NCBI GenBank assembly: GCA_008017145.1
Contig: SSGY01000119.1
Location: 1 to 9,248, forward strand
Reading direction: 5' to 3'
Source: Neisseriales bacterium
GTDB taxonomy: Bacteria > Pseudomonadota > Gammaproteobacteria > Burkholderiales > UBA11063
DNA: 9,248 bases
Both the position numbers and the translations under genes were made by a program. The notes below the pieces were generated by a model. It was not told the DNA's origin, searched no databases, and worked only from the letters and a program-made list of their open reading frames with translations. Positions within the stretch are counted from its first letter, which is position 1; every line of letters begins with the position of its first letter. Shown here in pieces: positions 1 through 5,892 of this stretch.

Positions 1-282
1 ACCGACTTAAAAAATCCTAATTTTGCCAAGGTTGCTGAAGCTATCGGGATTAAAGGTATTTTTATTAACAAACCAGAAGATATTGAATCAGGTTTGAAAG
101 AGGCATTTGCACATGATGGTCCTGTGGTAGTTGATGTACAAGTTAGTTCACATGAGCTAATTATGCCACCAAAGGTAGAAATTGACCAAGTAAAAGGCTT
201 TGCACTATATGCCAGTAGAGTAATTCTTGATGGTGATTTCAAAACATTGATTGATGTAGCGAAAGAAAATCTATTTCGTTGA
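1..282 (+). CDS. poxB: Pyruvate dehydrogenase (quinone) / pyruvate oxidase PoxB, C-terminal part
   Basis: The reading frame is open from base 1 and stops with TGA at 280-282, giving the last 93 residues of a protein that starts outside the window. The segment matches from memory the end of E. coli PoxB, a peripheral membrane, ThDP- and FAD-dependent enzyme that oxidises pyruvate to acetate and CO2 and passes electrons to ubiquinone. Seen landmarks are NFAKVAEAIGIKG, the DGPVVVDV strand of the C-terminal ThDP-binding domain, MPPKVEIDQVKGFALY, and a closing helix ending DVAKENLFR, which lines up with ELAKTNWLR at the E. coli C-terminus. In E. coli that last helix is the lipid-binding region used for membrane activation. 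It appears intact here, so the natural C-terminus is probably preserved. Other ThDP enzymes such as acetolactate synthase are less likely because of this tail. The catalytic and FAD regions cannot be judged. Confidence 0.88.
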   Translation, partial: TDLKNPNFAKVAEAIGIKGIFINKPEDIESGLKEAFAHDGPVVVDVQVSSHELIMPPKVEIDQVKGFALYASRVILDGDFKTLIDVAKENLFR

Positions 283-321
283 TACAAATGTTCATTTACT
301 ATATTACTAATAATGAGTAAA

Positions 322-327
322 TATAAT
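322..327 (+). promoter_or_regulatory. Possible -10 box upstream of the potassium channel gene
   Basis: A perfect TATAAT lies 76 bp before the channel ATG. No convincing TTGACA-like -35 sequence sits 16-18 bp upstream, and TATAAT occurs often by chance in such AT-rich DNA. If used, the transcript would begin near 334, and the hairpin at 344-375 would lie in the leader of the channel mRNA. Confidence 0.25.
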
Positions 328-343
328 AACATCAATAATAAAT

Positions 344-375
344 TACCGTGCTTTAAGCTACATTAGAGCGCGGTA
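344..375 (+). terminator. Hairpin downstream of poxB, probable weak terminator
   Basis: TACCGTGC (344-351) pairs with GCGCGGTA (368-375) over 8 bp, with one G-U pair and a 16-nt loop. It is the most GC-rich spot in an otherwise very AT-rich gap between poxB and the channel gene. The following bases (TATCAATTTTAT) are a poor T-tract. It may be the poxB terminator or a structured leader of the next gene; the sequence does not decide between them. Confidence 0.45.
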
Positions 376-403
376 TATCAATTTTATAGGGTAAATCAAT
401 TAA

Positions 404-1513
404 ATGATACCGTCTAGATATTTTAATATGATTGCTAAAATTTGCAGTGTTTTGGTTGCTTTAAATGCTTGCATGATTTTATCCAATGATGTCTTACCGA
501 TATTAATTAATCATCCTAACAGTGATTTAATTTATACCTCACAATTTGGATTTCGGATATTTTTCCAAACTATTAATGCTTATTTACTATTATTTTTTGG
601 ATTACTATTGTATGGTCGCTCTCGGCGAATATGGCAAATTGTATTAGTCATGGTGCTAATCGTGATTGTATGTAATACTTTTCTATGGAGTAATTATTTC
701 GTAGTAACTATTACTATCATTGTTTTCACCTTTCTAATTTCTACTCGTAAGATTCATGATCAAGGACTATTTATTTCCTATGGACTCATATTTTTTGCGG
801 GACTCTTAGTTTTTGCATTGCTCTATGGAGTCATCGGCGTATATTTATTACGAAATGATTTTACTGGTGTAAAATCTCTGCATGATGCAGTATATTTCTG
901 CATTGTGACCTATAGTACTGTTGGCTATGGAGATATATATCCAACTTCAACCATAGCTAAATATTTCGTAATTAGCATGATTCTGGTTGGGATTGTAATT
1001 TTTACATCCAGCATAACATTGCTTGTCTATAGCATGAACATCGTAATAAAAAAAATATTAAATCATATTAACAAAGGAAAAATAGGAATGAGTAATCATA
1101 TTATCATAGTTGGTTATGGAATTTTGGCAAAAATTCTAATTCAACAATACAGAAAAACTAACACTGAATTTTTAGTTATTGATACCGAAAAAAATTTCGA
1201 CTATGATCGTCAAGTTTTATTTGATGAGAAAAGACTCCTTATCGCCGCTTATTTAGGTCATAATGATACATTATTAAAATCTCAAGCAGAACTTGCTCAG
1301 AAGATCATTATCGCTTATGATACGGATGAAGCAACTATCTTTGCCACGCTAAATACCAGAGAATACTTAGAATCCAAAAATTTAAGTACGACACCGAAAA
1401 TAATTTCTCGAATACTTTATGACGAAAATGTCAGTAAGGCGAAAAGAGTTGGAGCAGATCAGGTAGTTTCCCCACACCAATTGGCGGCACAACAAATTAT
1501 GGCTGATGAGTAA
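404..1513 (+). CDS. kch: Kch-like potassium channel with cytoplasmic RCK (TrkA-N) domain
   Basis: This is a 369-residue inner-membrane K+ channel subunit, expected to work as a tetramer. About the first 210 residues are hydrophobic, with several membrane spans. The pore helix is followed by the selectivity filter TVGYGD at residues 172-177, and the last span covers about 184-214. The cytoplasmic part begins near 230 with a Rossmann fold: IIIVGYGILA (233-242, third glycine of GxGxxG replaced by Ala) and an acidic residue after strand 2 (D260). It resembles E. coli Kch in layout and in local matches such as ADQVVSPHQL at the end. The fourth hydrophobic region lacks the regular arginines of a voltage sensor. 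The protein ends just after the RCK core, roughly 40-50 residues earlier than I recall for E. coli Kch (about 417 residues). A TAGGG lies 12 nt before the chosen ATG, and the next ATG (residue 9) has no ribosome binding site. A second start inside the gene is listed separately. Confidence 0.85.
   Translation: MIPSRYFNMIAKICSVLVALNACMILSNDVLPILINHPNSDLIYTSQFGFRIFFQTINAYLLLFFGLLLYGRSRRIWQIVLVMVLIVIVCNTFLWSNYFVVTITIIVFTFLISTRKIHDQGLFISYGLIFFAGLLVFALLYGVIGVYLLRNDFTGVKSLHDAVYFCIVTYSTVGYGDIYPTSTIAKYFVISMILVGIVIFTSSITLLVYSMNIVIKKILNHINKGKIGMSNHIIIVGYGILAKILIQQYRKTNTEFLVIDTEKNFDYDRQVLFDEKRLLIAAYLGHNDTLLKSQAELAQKIIIAYDTDEATIFATLNTREYLESKNLSTTPKIISRILYDENVSKAKRVGADQVVSPHQLAAQQIMADE
1073..1090 (+). promoter_or_regulatory. 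Internal ribosome binding site and start codon for a free RCK domain
   Basis: AAAGGA at 1073-1078 lies 9 nt before the in-frame ATG at 1088-1090, which is Met229 of the channel. A second purine motif, AGGA, lies almost against the ATG. The site falls exactly between the last membrane span and the first strand of the RCK Rossmann fold. A protein started here would have 141 residues and be soluble. E. coli Kch is known to produce a separate RCK polypeptide from an internal Met near residue 240, and MthK does so from Met107, so the arrangement has precedent. The ribosome binding site is better than the one at the full-length start. Confidence 0.6.
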
Positions 1514-1517
1514 ATAC

Positions 1518-1562
1518 TTTAGTAACAACTGTAATATTACGAATATTATAGTTGTTACTAAA
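1518..1562. repeat. Long AT-rich inverted repeat (21-bp stem, 3-nt loop) between convergent genes
   Basis: Bases 1518-1538 pair with 1542-1562 over 21 consecutive positions, all Watson-Crick except one G-U (1531 with 1549), around the loop ACG. The arms contain TTTAGTAACAACT and AGTTGTTACTAAA. It begins 4 nt after the channel stop codon and lies in the convergent gap with the OPT transporter. Neither strand has a T-tract after the stem, so it is not a textbook intrinsic terminator. It may stabilise the channel mRNA 3' end, act as a bidirectional terminator of unusual form, or be a small repeat element. Confidence 0.75.
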
Positions 1563-1624
1563 CCTAGCTTAAAACTTGTTTTAAATTAATAGTCCATAAA
1601 TATTTGGCTAGTGCTAGAAGCATA

Positions 1625-1669
1625 TACCAGCCTGATTTAACCAATTTATTGGATATGAAGCATAGCCTC
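1625..1669 (+). pseudogene. Relic of an IS5-family transposase N-terminus
   Basis: Read from 1625 in the plus strand this encodes YQPDLTNLLDMKHSL, then RL and a stop. The transposase starting at 9124 has FQPEL, five further residues, then IHLLDMKHSL, so the two match if about five codons have been lost here. At DNA level 1635-1665 matches 9176-9206 at 27 of 31 positions, including 17 identical bases (1649-1665 and 9190-9206). No start codon, upstream coding sequence or continuing frame is present. An 8-bp inverted repeat, CAGCCTGA (1628-1635) and TCAGGCTG (1668-1675), brackets the match; whether this is meaningful is unclear. The remaining bases of the 1514-1701 gap hold nothing else I recognise. 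Confidence 0.6.
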
Positions 1670-1701
1670 AGGCTGTAACTGAAGCCACTACATTCTTATT
1701 T

Positions 1702-3672
1702 TCAATTTACTGTACTATCTTTAGTTGCAGTGCGATAGATATAGCGCACTAAAAGCACAATCACAATCAGCGATAATACTTGTGATGTACCTTCAAAACC
1801 TTCACCTACGATACGTAGTGCATCGCTACTTTGTTTAATCACAAATGGCACCGCTAAAATCAGCCCCATCAAAGACTCACCAGCAACCAAACCACAAATC
1901 AGAATATTAGTACGATTCTCAAGTCTTTTGACTGCATCAACCCCAATTTCATCCTGAAGTTTGTGATGACGACGCTTGATAAATACGCTGATCATACCAC
2001 CAATAAATAGCCCAGTTACCAAGTCAGGGGGTAAGTAAAGCCCCAAGCCCATCATGATCGCAGGTGTACGGAATTTACCAGTTTTTTTACCGATCAAATC
2101 CAGCGTAAAAGTAATCGCACCGATTAAAATCCCCAAACCCATCAGATTCCAATCTTGTGAGCCATGTAACACATTTTTGGTAATCATCGCAATTGCCGAT
2201 GCTTGCGGTGCACTTAGCGTGTTATTTGGGTCAATTCCCGAATGTGGAACTACTCCGGCAATACCGTAAGCATTAAATACCAAATTAATCATAAATGGCG
2301 CTAAGATCATTGCGCAAATCACACCAATAAATAAGGAAATTTGCTGCTTGTAGGGAGTTGCGCCAACTATTTGCCCAGATTTAAAATCCTGAATGTTTTC
2401 ATTGGTAATTACAGCTGAAAAACCAATAAAGCCGACTAATAAAATTACCAATGCCATAAGATAAGTAACAACTTCATTACCAATTGCTTCACCAGCCAAA
2501 GCTTTAAGCACCAAACTTAGGATAATCACAGCAATAAAATATAACCCTGAAAGGGGTGAGTTTGATGAGCCGATCATTCCCACCATATACCCCGCAACAG
2601 CCGCAATGATAAAGCCCAGTATCAACACTAGTAATGACAACATCACTGCATAAACTGCTGACATAGTGTTACTACATACGTTTAGCTGCACCAAATGAGA
2701 ATAAATAAAGAATCCAACCGGAATGATACACAATACCACTAAGATCATTAGTTTTTTAATATTCAGATCACGTTCGCTATGATCAATTTCATTGATATTA
2801 CGAAGCGCCGCAATAGATTCCTGTATTGCGTTCACAATTGATTTACTCATCATAAGAATAGTTGCCACACCGCTAAATAAAAACACACCAATACCAACTG
2901 GACGAACATAGTTTTTCCAAGTGAAAAAAGCACTTCCAACTAAATCACTCGCATCTTTAAGCCCGTATTTGGTTGCAAAATAAGGAAGCAAAACTAACCA
3001 GCCAATAAGTAAACCAATAAAAGCAACTATCGTATTACCACCGATCAAAAATCCTGAACCAATTACCGCAGGTGAAAAACTGGTTCCCATCCCCACAACG
3101 CTATTATTTACTTTAAAAAATTTATAGTAGCTATCACCAAGTACTTTCAAACCATTTTGACAGAGGTTGATTAATGCTGCAATTCCTATCCCAGAAATAA
3201 TAGTCTTAAATCCAGTTTTGTCTTGTGTGTTATTAGTTGCCAATAATACTTGCCCGATTGCATTTCCTTCAGGAAACGGCAAATTAGGATCTTTTAATAA
3301 TACCTTTCTAAGTAAAACTGAATAAGCAATCCCGATAAATCCACCACACAGACCCAAAAAGAGTAATTCGGAATAATGAAAATTCTTCCATACTCCCAGT
3401 ATTAAAAGGGCAGGAAAGACAAAGATAATTACCCCAGCCAAACCTTCACCTGCTGAAGCAATCGTTTGTGAAATATTATTCTCTAGAATTGAATATTTAC
3501 GAAACATCCGCAAAATGCCCAATGAAATAATGGACGCCGGAATCGAGGCACTAATCGTCGTACCTATTTTCAACCCAAGATACATATTAGCGCCACATAA
3601 TAAAATTGCCAATATTACCCCAATAATTATTGATTTGAGCGATAGCTCTAGCTTCGGTACTAACTTAGTCAT
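1702..3672 (-). CDS. OPT-family oligopeptide transporter
   Basis: This 656-residue polytopic inner-membrane protein belongs to the bacterial branch of the OPT family (Pfam OPT), whose members are annotated as importers of small peptides or metal-chelate conjugates. The substrate cannot be told from sequence. Seen family motifs are ANMYLGLKIGTTISASIPAS (28-47), NISQTIASAGEG (66-77), NLPFPEGNA (130-138), SFSPAVIGSGFLIG (198-211) and GSSNSPLSG (368-376). The length is normal for the family, so the gene looks complete. On the minus strand a GAGGA lies about 8 nt before the ATG, supporting this start. It is transcribed alone: the upstream neighbour is divergent and the downstream neighbour convergent, and no solute-binding protein or ATPase is nearby, as expected for a secondary carrier. 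No clear T-tract terminator follows it. The only structure beyond its stop is the relic region and the long hairpin. Confidence 0.9.
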   Translation of the reverse strand: MTKLVPKLELSLKSIIIGVILAILLCGANMYLGLKIGTTISASIPASIISLGILRMFRKYSILENNISQTIASAGEGLAGVIIFVFPALLILGVWKNFHYSELLFLGLCGGFIGIAYSVLLRKVLLKDPNLPFPEGNAIGQVLLATNNTQDKTGFKTIISGIGIAALINLCQNGLKVLGDSYYKFFKVNNSVVGMGTSFSPAVIGSGFLIGGNTIVAFIGLLIGWLVLLPYFATKYGLKDASDLVGSAFFTWKNYVRPVGIGVFLFSGVATILMMSKSIVNAIQESIAALRNINEIDHSERDLNIKKLMILVVLCIIPVGFFIYSHLVQLNVCSNTMSAVYAVMLSLLVLILGFIIAAVAGYMVGMIGSSNSPLSGLYFIAVIILSLVLKALAGEAIGNEVVTYLMALVILLVGFIGFSAVITNENIQDFKSGQIVGATPYKQQISLFIGVICAMILAPFMINLVFNAYGIAGVVPHSGIDPNNTLSAPQASAIAMITKNVLHGSQDWNLMGLGILIGAITFTLDLIGKKTGKFRTPAIMMGLGLYLPPDLVTGLFIGGMISVFIKRRHHKLQDEIGVDAVKRLENRTNILICGLVAGESLMGLILAVPFVIKQSSDALRIVGEGFEGTSQVLSLIVIVLLVRYIYRTATKDSTVN

Positions 3673-3703
3673 TCTTTAAATCCTCATTTATCCATTATCA
3701 CGT

Positions 3704-3740
3704 TCAAATATTTGATATCTCGTATTTAATTTCATTAAAT
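3704..3740 (-). promoter_or_regulatory. Two small palindromes upstream of the OPT gene, possible operator
   Basis: TCAAATATTTGA at 3704-3715 is a perfect 12-bp palindrome. ATTTAAT (3724-3730) and ATTAAAT (3734-3740) form a 7-bp inverted repeat around three bases. Both lie 32-68 bp upstream of the OPT start, where its promoter should be. On the minus strand a GATAAT (3699-3694) could serve as a -10, but no good -35 is visible. Palindromes of only A and T arise often by chance in such DNA, so a regulatory role is only a suggestion. No known regulator site was recognised. Confidence 0.3.
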
Positions 3741-3889
3741 CTCGAATGGTTATTGCAAAAACCCAACAGTTTTGGCACTAGTTAAAGGATTATTTTACTC
3801 TGACTAACATCGTTACTGCCTTGCATTTTAAAGGTTTTAGAGCTAATGTTTCTTAAAGTAACTCAAATAACTAGCAGAATACTTGGTTT

Positions 3890-3916
3890 AATTAAAATAG
3901 AAACTAAATTAAAATA
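3890..3916. repeat. Short direct repeat in the divergent intergenic region
   Basis: AATTAAAATA occurs at 3890-3899 and again at 3907-3916, 17 bp apart. The 349-bp region 3673-4021 between the divergent genes otherwise holds only the palindromes near the OPT start and the promoter-like box near 3978. I see no small gene or RNA in it. The repeat may be a chance product of AT-rich sequence. Confidence 0.3.
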
Positions 3917-3977
3917 AGTACATAGCAGTAATCAGATATAGGTACATTAAAGGACACTGGCTAATATTCTACTGTAG

Positions 3978-3983
3978 TATAAT
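3978..3983 (+). promoter_or_regulatory. Probable -10 box for the four-gene operon
   Basis: A perfect TATAAT lies 38 bp before the lipoprotein ATG and would place a transcript start near 3990. The -35 position is weak: CACTGG lies at 17-bp spacing and AGGACA at 21 bp. AAGGA at 4006-4010 gives a ribosome binding site 11 nt before the ATG. This is the last plausible promoter before a run of four closely spaced co-directional genes, which supports it. Confidence 0.45.
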
Positions 3984-4021
3984 GAGACTATATAACAATA
4001 ATAATAAGGATATTAGCAAAG

Positions 4022-5041
4022 ATGAGAGTTTTAAATATTTCTATGGTGCTTACTGGGCTAATAATAAGTTCATGCAGTACATTCAGCCACAACTCAACTA
4101 CCGCAATTGACCCCAATAAAATCCTTCCTTCTTACGCAAGTCCTCATGCCGCAATGTTAAATTCATCAATAGAATCTAGCAATAGTACAATTTCATATCT
4201 AGCCGCAGATGATGATTTAACGACGGAAGCACCGATTGAAGAAATGACAGAGATTGAAAAATGGAAAATCAATAACTATAATCCCAAGCATAATTCAATT
4301 GATGTTGCCGTACTAGACATTGACTATCAAAATCGCAATTTATCAGACTATCCATTATTAAGTTGTAATCTAAATCAAATTATTCCCGAACGTTTTAATC
4401 AAATCGACTTTAATAATCCAAATGCCGCTTTAATTAATCCAATTACTCTCAATCCATCACCATATAATATCAGAACACTTCAGATGGATAATTTGGAATT
4501 ATCACTAGAGACAACAGCATTACTGAGTAATCGCAAAAACATTAGTAAAACAACGCCTGCAGAAATAATCAAAGAGCGAGCTGAATATCTGAATGTAGCA
4601 CAAAAAAGTCTAGAAGCAATGTACAAGAAAAATCCTGAACTACAGGCAAAATTTGAGTCTGCAGTAGCTTTTGGAGTCTTTGAAATCACCAACTTTAATG
4701 TACTGCTCTATGTCGGTGCTTATGGTAAAGGCGTAATTTTTGATAATAAGCAACATAAAGTCCTTTACATGAATACAGTACGGGCTGGTACAGGTCCTGG
4801 CTTAGGTTATGAATCAATGTATATTGTCTTTGTGTTCAAAAATGAAATGGCTCTCAAACAGTTTATTGGCGCTAAAGGTGGCGGGGGGGACATTGGTGCA
4901 TCGGCGACACTTGGCATAATTGGTGAACAAATCTCATTTAATCCTGAAATCGGTGTTTATCAATTTTACCGTAATGGTTTTGATTTACAAGCCAATTGGG
5001 GTGGAACGTTATATATGCCAGCAATGTCACTAAATGATTAA
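4022..5041 (+). CDS. Lipoprotein with C-terminal SYLF (Ysc84-like) domain
   Basis: The 339-residue product begins with a short lipoprotein signal peptide, with lipobox ISSC at 15-18. Cleavage would leave Cys18 as the lipidated residue. Ser at +2 favours the outer membrane. Residues 19 to about 175 are low in recognisable structure and rich in Asn, Ser and Thr. Residues 180-210 look like a helix. From about 212 to 333 the pattern matches the SYLF/Ysc84 domain: AVAFGVFEITNF, GAYGKGVIFDNKQHKVLYMNTV, GLGYESMYIVFVFKNEMALKQF, and a closing GFDLQANWGGTLYMP. This domain binds phospholipids in eukaryotic and bacterial members. Bacterial versions are often envelope lipoproteins of unknown role. The long N-terminal region is more than I expect for simple bacterial SYLF lipoproteins. 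The gene is first in the probable operon. A run of seven G lies at 4883-4889 within the SYLF part. Confidence 0.75.
   Translation: MRVLNISMVLTGLIISSCSTFSHNSTTAIDPNKILPSYASPHAAMLNSSIESSNSTISYLAADDDLTTEAPIEEMTEIEKWKINNYNPKHNSIDVAVLDIDYQNRNLSDYPLLSCNLNQIIPERFNQIDFNNPNAALINPITLNPSPYNIRTLQMDNLELSLETTALLSNRKNISKTTPAEIIKERAEYLNVAQKSLEAMYKKNPELQAKFESAVAFGVFEITNFNVLLYVGAYGKGVIFDNKQHKVLYMNTVRAGTGPGLGYESMYIVFVFKNEMALKQFIGAKGGGGDIGASATLGIIGEQISFNPEIGVYQFYRNGFDLQANWGGTLYMPAMSLND
4883..4889 (+). repeat. Homopolymer tract of seven G inside the lipoprotein gene
   Basis: Seven consecutive G in otherwise AT-rich coding sequence encode part of the glycine run AKGGGGD at residues 284-290. Gain or loss of one G would shift the frame and remove roughly the last 50 residues of the SYLF domain. 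Confidence 0.9.
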
Positions 5042-5069
5042 CTCATAGATCGACCTTAGAAAGAAAAAC

Positions 5070-5834
5070 ATGTTAGATCCTAGACTTTATGCCGAATTTA
5101 CCAAGCTATATGCTCAACCAGTATATGATTTACTCTCACGCTTACCAAAAGAGTTTAAGCCAAGTACAATTATAGACCTAGGATGCCGAAGTGGTGATAC
5201 CACTAAACATCTGGCAGTAACATTTACTAAAGCTAAAATAATTGGAATTGATAGCTCAAATCAAATGATTGAGCAGGCTAAGGTACGCTTTCCCAAGCTA
5301 ACCTTTCAGTGTGCAAAATTAGAAGATTTTAACTCTAAGGCAGATTTAATTTTCTCTAGTGCTGCTTTGCACTGGGTTGGGCATAGCGAAGAATTAATTG
5401 GTAAATTAATCGCTGGACTTAATCCTGGTGGAACATTACTCGTACAAACACCACTTAACTTTGAAACTAAAGCCCATATTCTCCTCCGCCAATTAATCAG
5501 CGAAAATCCAAGCTGGTATAAACACTTGCATGATAGTGTAATCTTCACATCATTCCGCGCACCAGAAGACTACTATAATATCTTTCAACGCCGTGACTTG
5601 AGTGCACAAGTTTGGAGTACAACCTACTATCAACAATTTCCACATACGGAAGCAATTTTTGAATGGCTAAAAAGCGCCATAATTTGTGAATTTCGCGAGA
5701 AATTACCAATAGCAGAGATTGAACAAATCTTTGATAAATTTATTCCTTTACTTAAGTTTGCATATCCGCCTCATAAAACTGGTAAAATTATAGTCCCCCT
5801 CACTAGATTGTTCTATTTGGTACAAAAAATTTAA
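5070..5834 (+). CDS. tam: Trans-aconitate 2-methyltransferase-like SAM methyltransferase
   Basis: The 254-residue cytosolic protein is a class I SAM-dependent methyltransferase that resembles E. coli Tam along its whole length. Tam methylates trans-aconitate, an aconitase inhibitor formed spontaneously from cis-aconitate. Seen elements are an N-terminal DPRLYAEFTKLYAQPVYDLLSRLP, SAM motif I IIDLGCRSGDTT (34-45), the strand-2 acidic residue IGIDSS (D61), DLIFSSAALHW (92-102), LNPGGTLLVQTP (117-128), and the Tam-like WSTTYYQQFPHTEAIFEWL (182-200). In E. coli the last element reads WRTTYYHQMPSHQAIIDWV. Motif I departs from the usual DLGCGPG: the second glycine is Arg and the Pro is Ser. The gene follows the lipoprotein by 28 nt and is probably cotranscribed. 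The upstream purine stretch (AGAAAG) is a modest ribosome binding site. Family assignment is firm. Substrate assignment to trans-aconitate is likely but rests on similarity. Confidence 0.8.
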   Translation: MLDPRLYAEFTKLYAQPVYDLLSRLPKEFKPSTIIDLGCRSGDTTKHLAVTFTKAKIIGIDSSNQMIEQAKVRFPKLTFQCAKLEDFNSKADLIFSSAALHWVGHSEELIGKLIAGLNPGGTLLVQTPLNFETKAHILLRQLISENPSWYKHLHDSVIFTSFRAPEDYYNIFQRRDLSAQVWSTTYYQQFPHTEAIFEWLKSAIICEFREKLPIAEIEQIFDKFIPLLKFAYPPHKTGKIIVPLTRLFYLVQKI

Positions 5835-5878
5835 GCATAGGGGGTTGTACCTCAATGAACGCAAGGAATGTATTTTAC

Positions 5879-5884
5879 GGAGAG
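5879..5884 (+). promoter_or_regulatory. Ribosome binding site that fixes the start of the DUF4239 gene
   Basis: GGAGAG lies 8 nt before the ATG at 5893. A longer frame could begin with TTG at 5845, but that codon has no properly spaced ribosome binding site (GGGG abuts it) and would add a charged 16-residue extension before the first membrane span. The ATG is therefore preferred. Confidence 0.7.
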
Positions 5885-5892
5885 ATATTGAC

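Noticed and set aside
94..282. A separate small gene starting with TTG at 94
   Set aside because: The same frame is open from base 1 and the upstream residues match PoxB, so this is the end of a larger gene.
1569..1584. TTAAAAC-TT-GTTTTAA palindrome considered as a terminator
   Set aside because: It is an AT-only palindrome with a 2-nt centre and no T-tract, too weak to support.
2054..2269. Plus-strand open frame of 71 codons inside the OPT gene
   Set aside because: It is antisense to a conserved, motif-rich coding region and its product resembles no family. It has no ribosome binding site of note.
3890..3916. Two copies of AATTAAAATA considered as the start of a CRISPR-like or iteron array
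   Set aside because: There are only two short AT-only copies, with no third unit, no regular spacing beyond the pair, and no cas or rep gene in the window.
4480..4692. Minus-strand frame inside the lipoprotein gene, and a similar one at 5306-5548 inside the methyltransferase gene
   Set aside because: The sense strand carries the recognisable protein, and the antisense products show no family features.
5845..5892. A TTG start at 5845 that would lengthen the DUF4239 protein by 16 residues
   Set aside because: The ATG at 5893 has GGAGAG at 8-nt spacing and begins a sensible membrane-protein N-terminus. The TTG has no properly spaced ribosome binding site, and the extra residues are charged and unlike the family.
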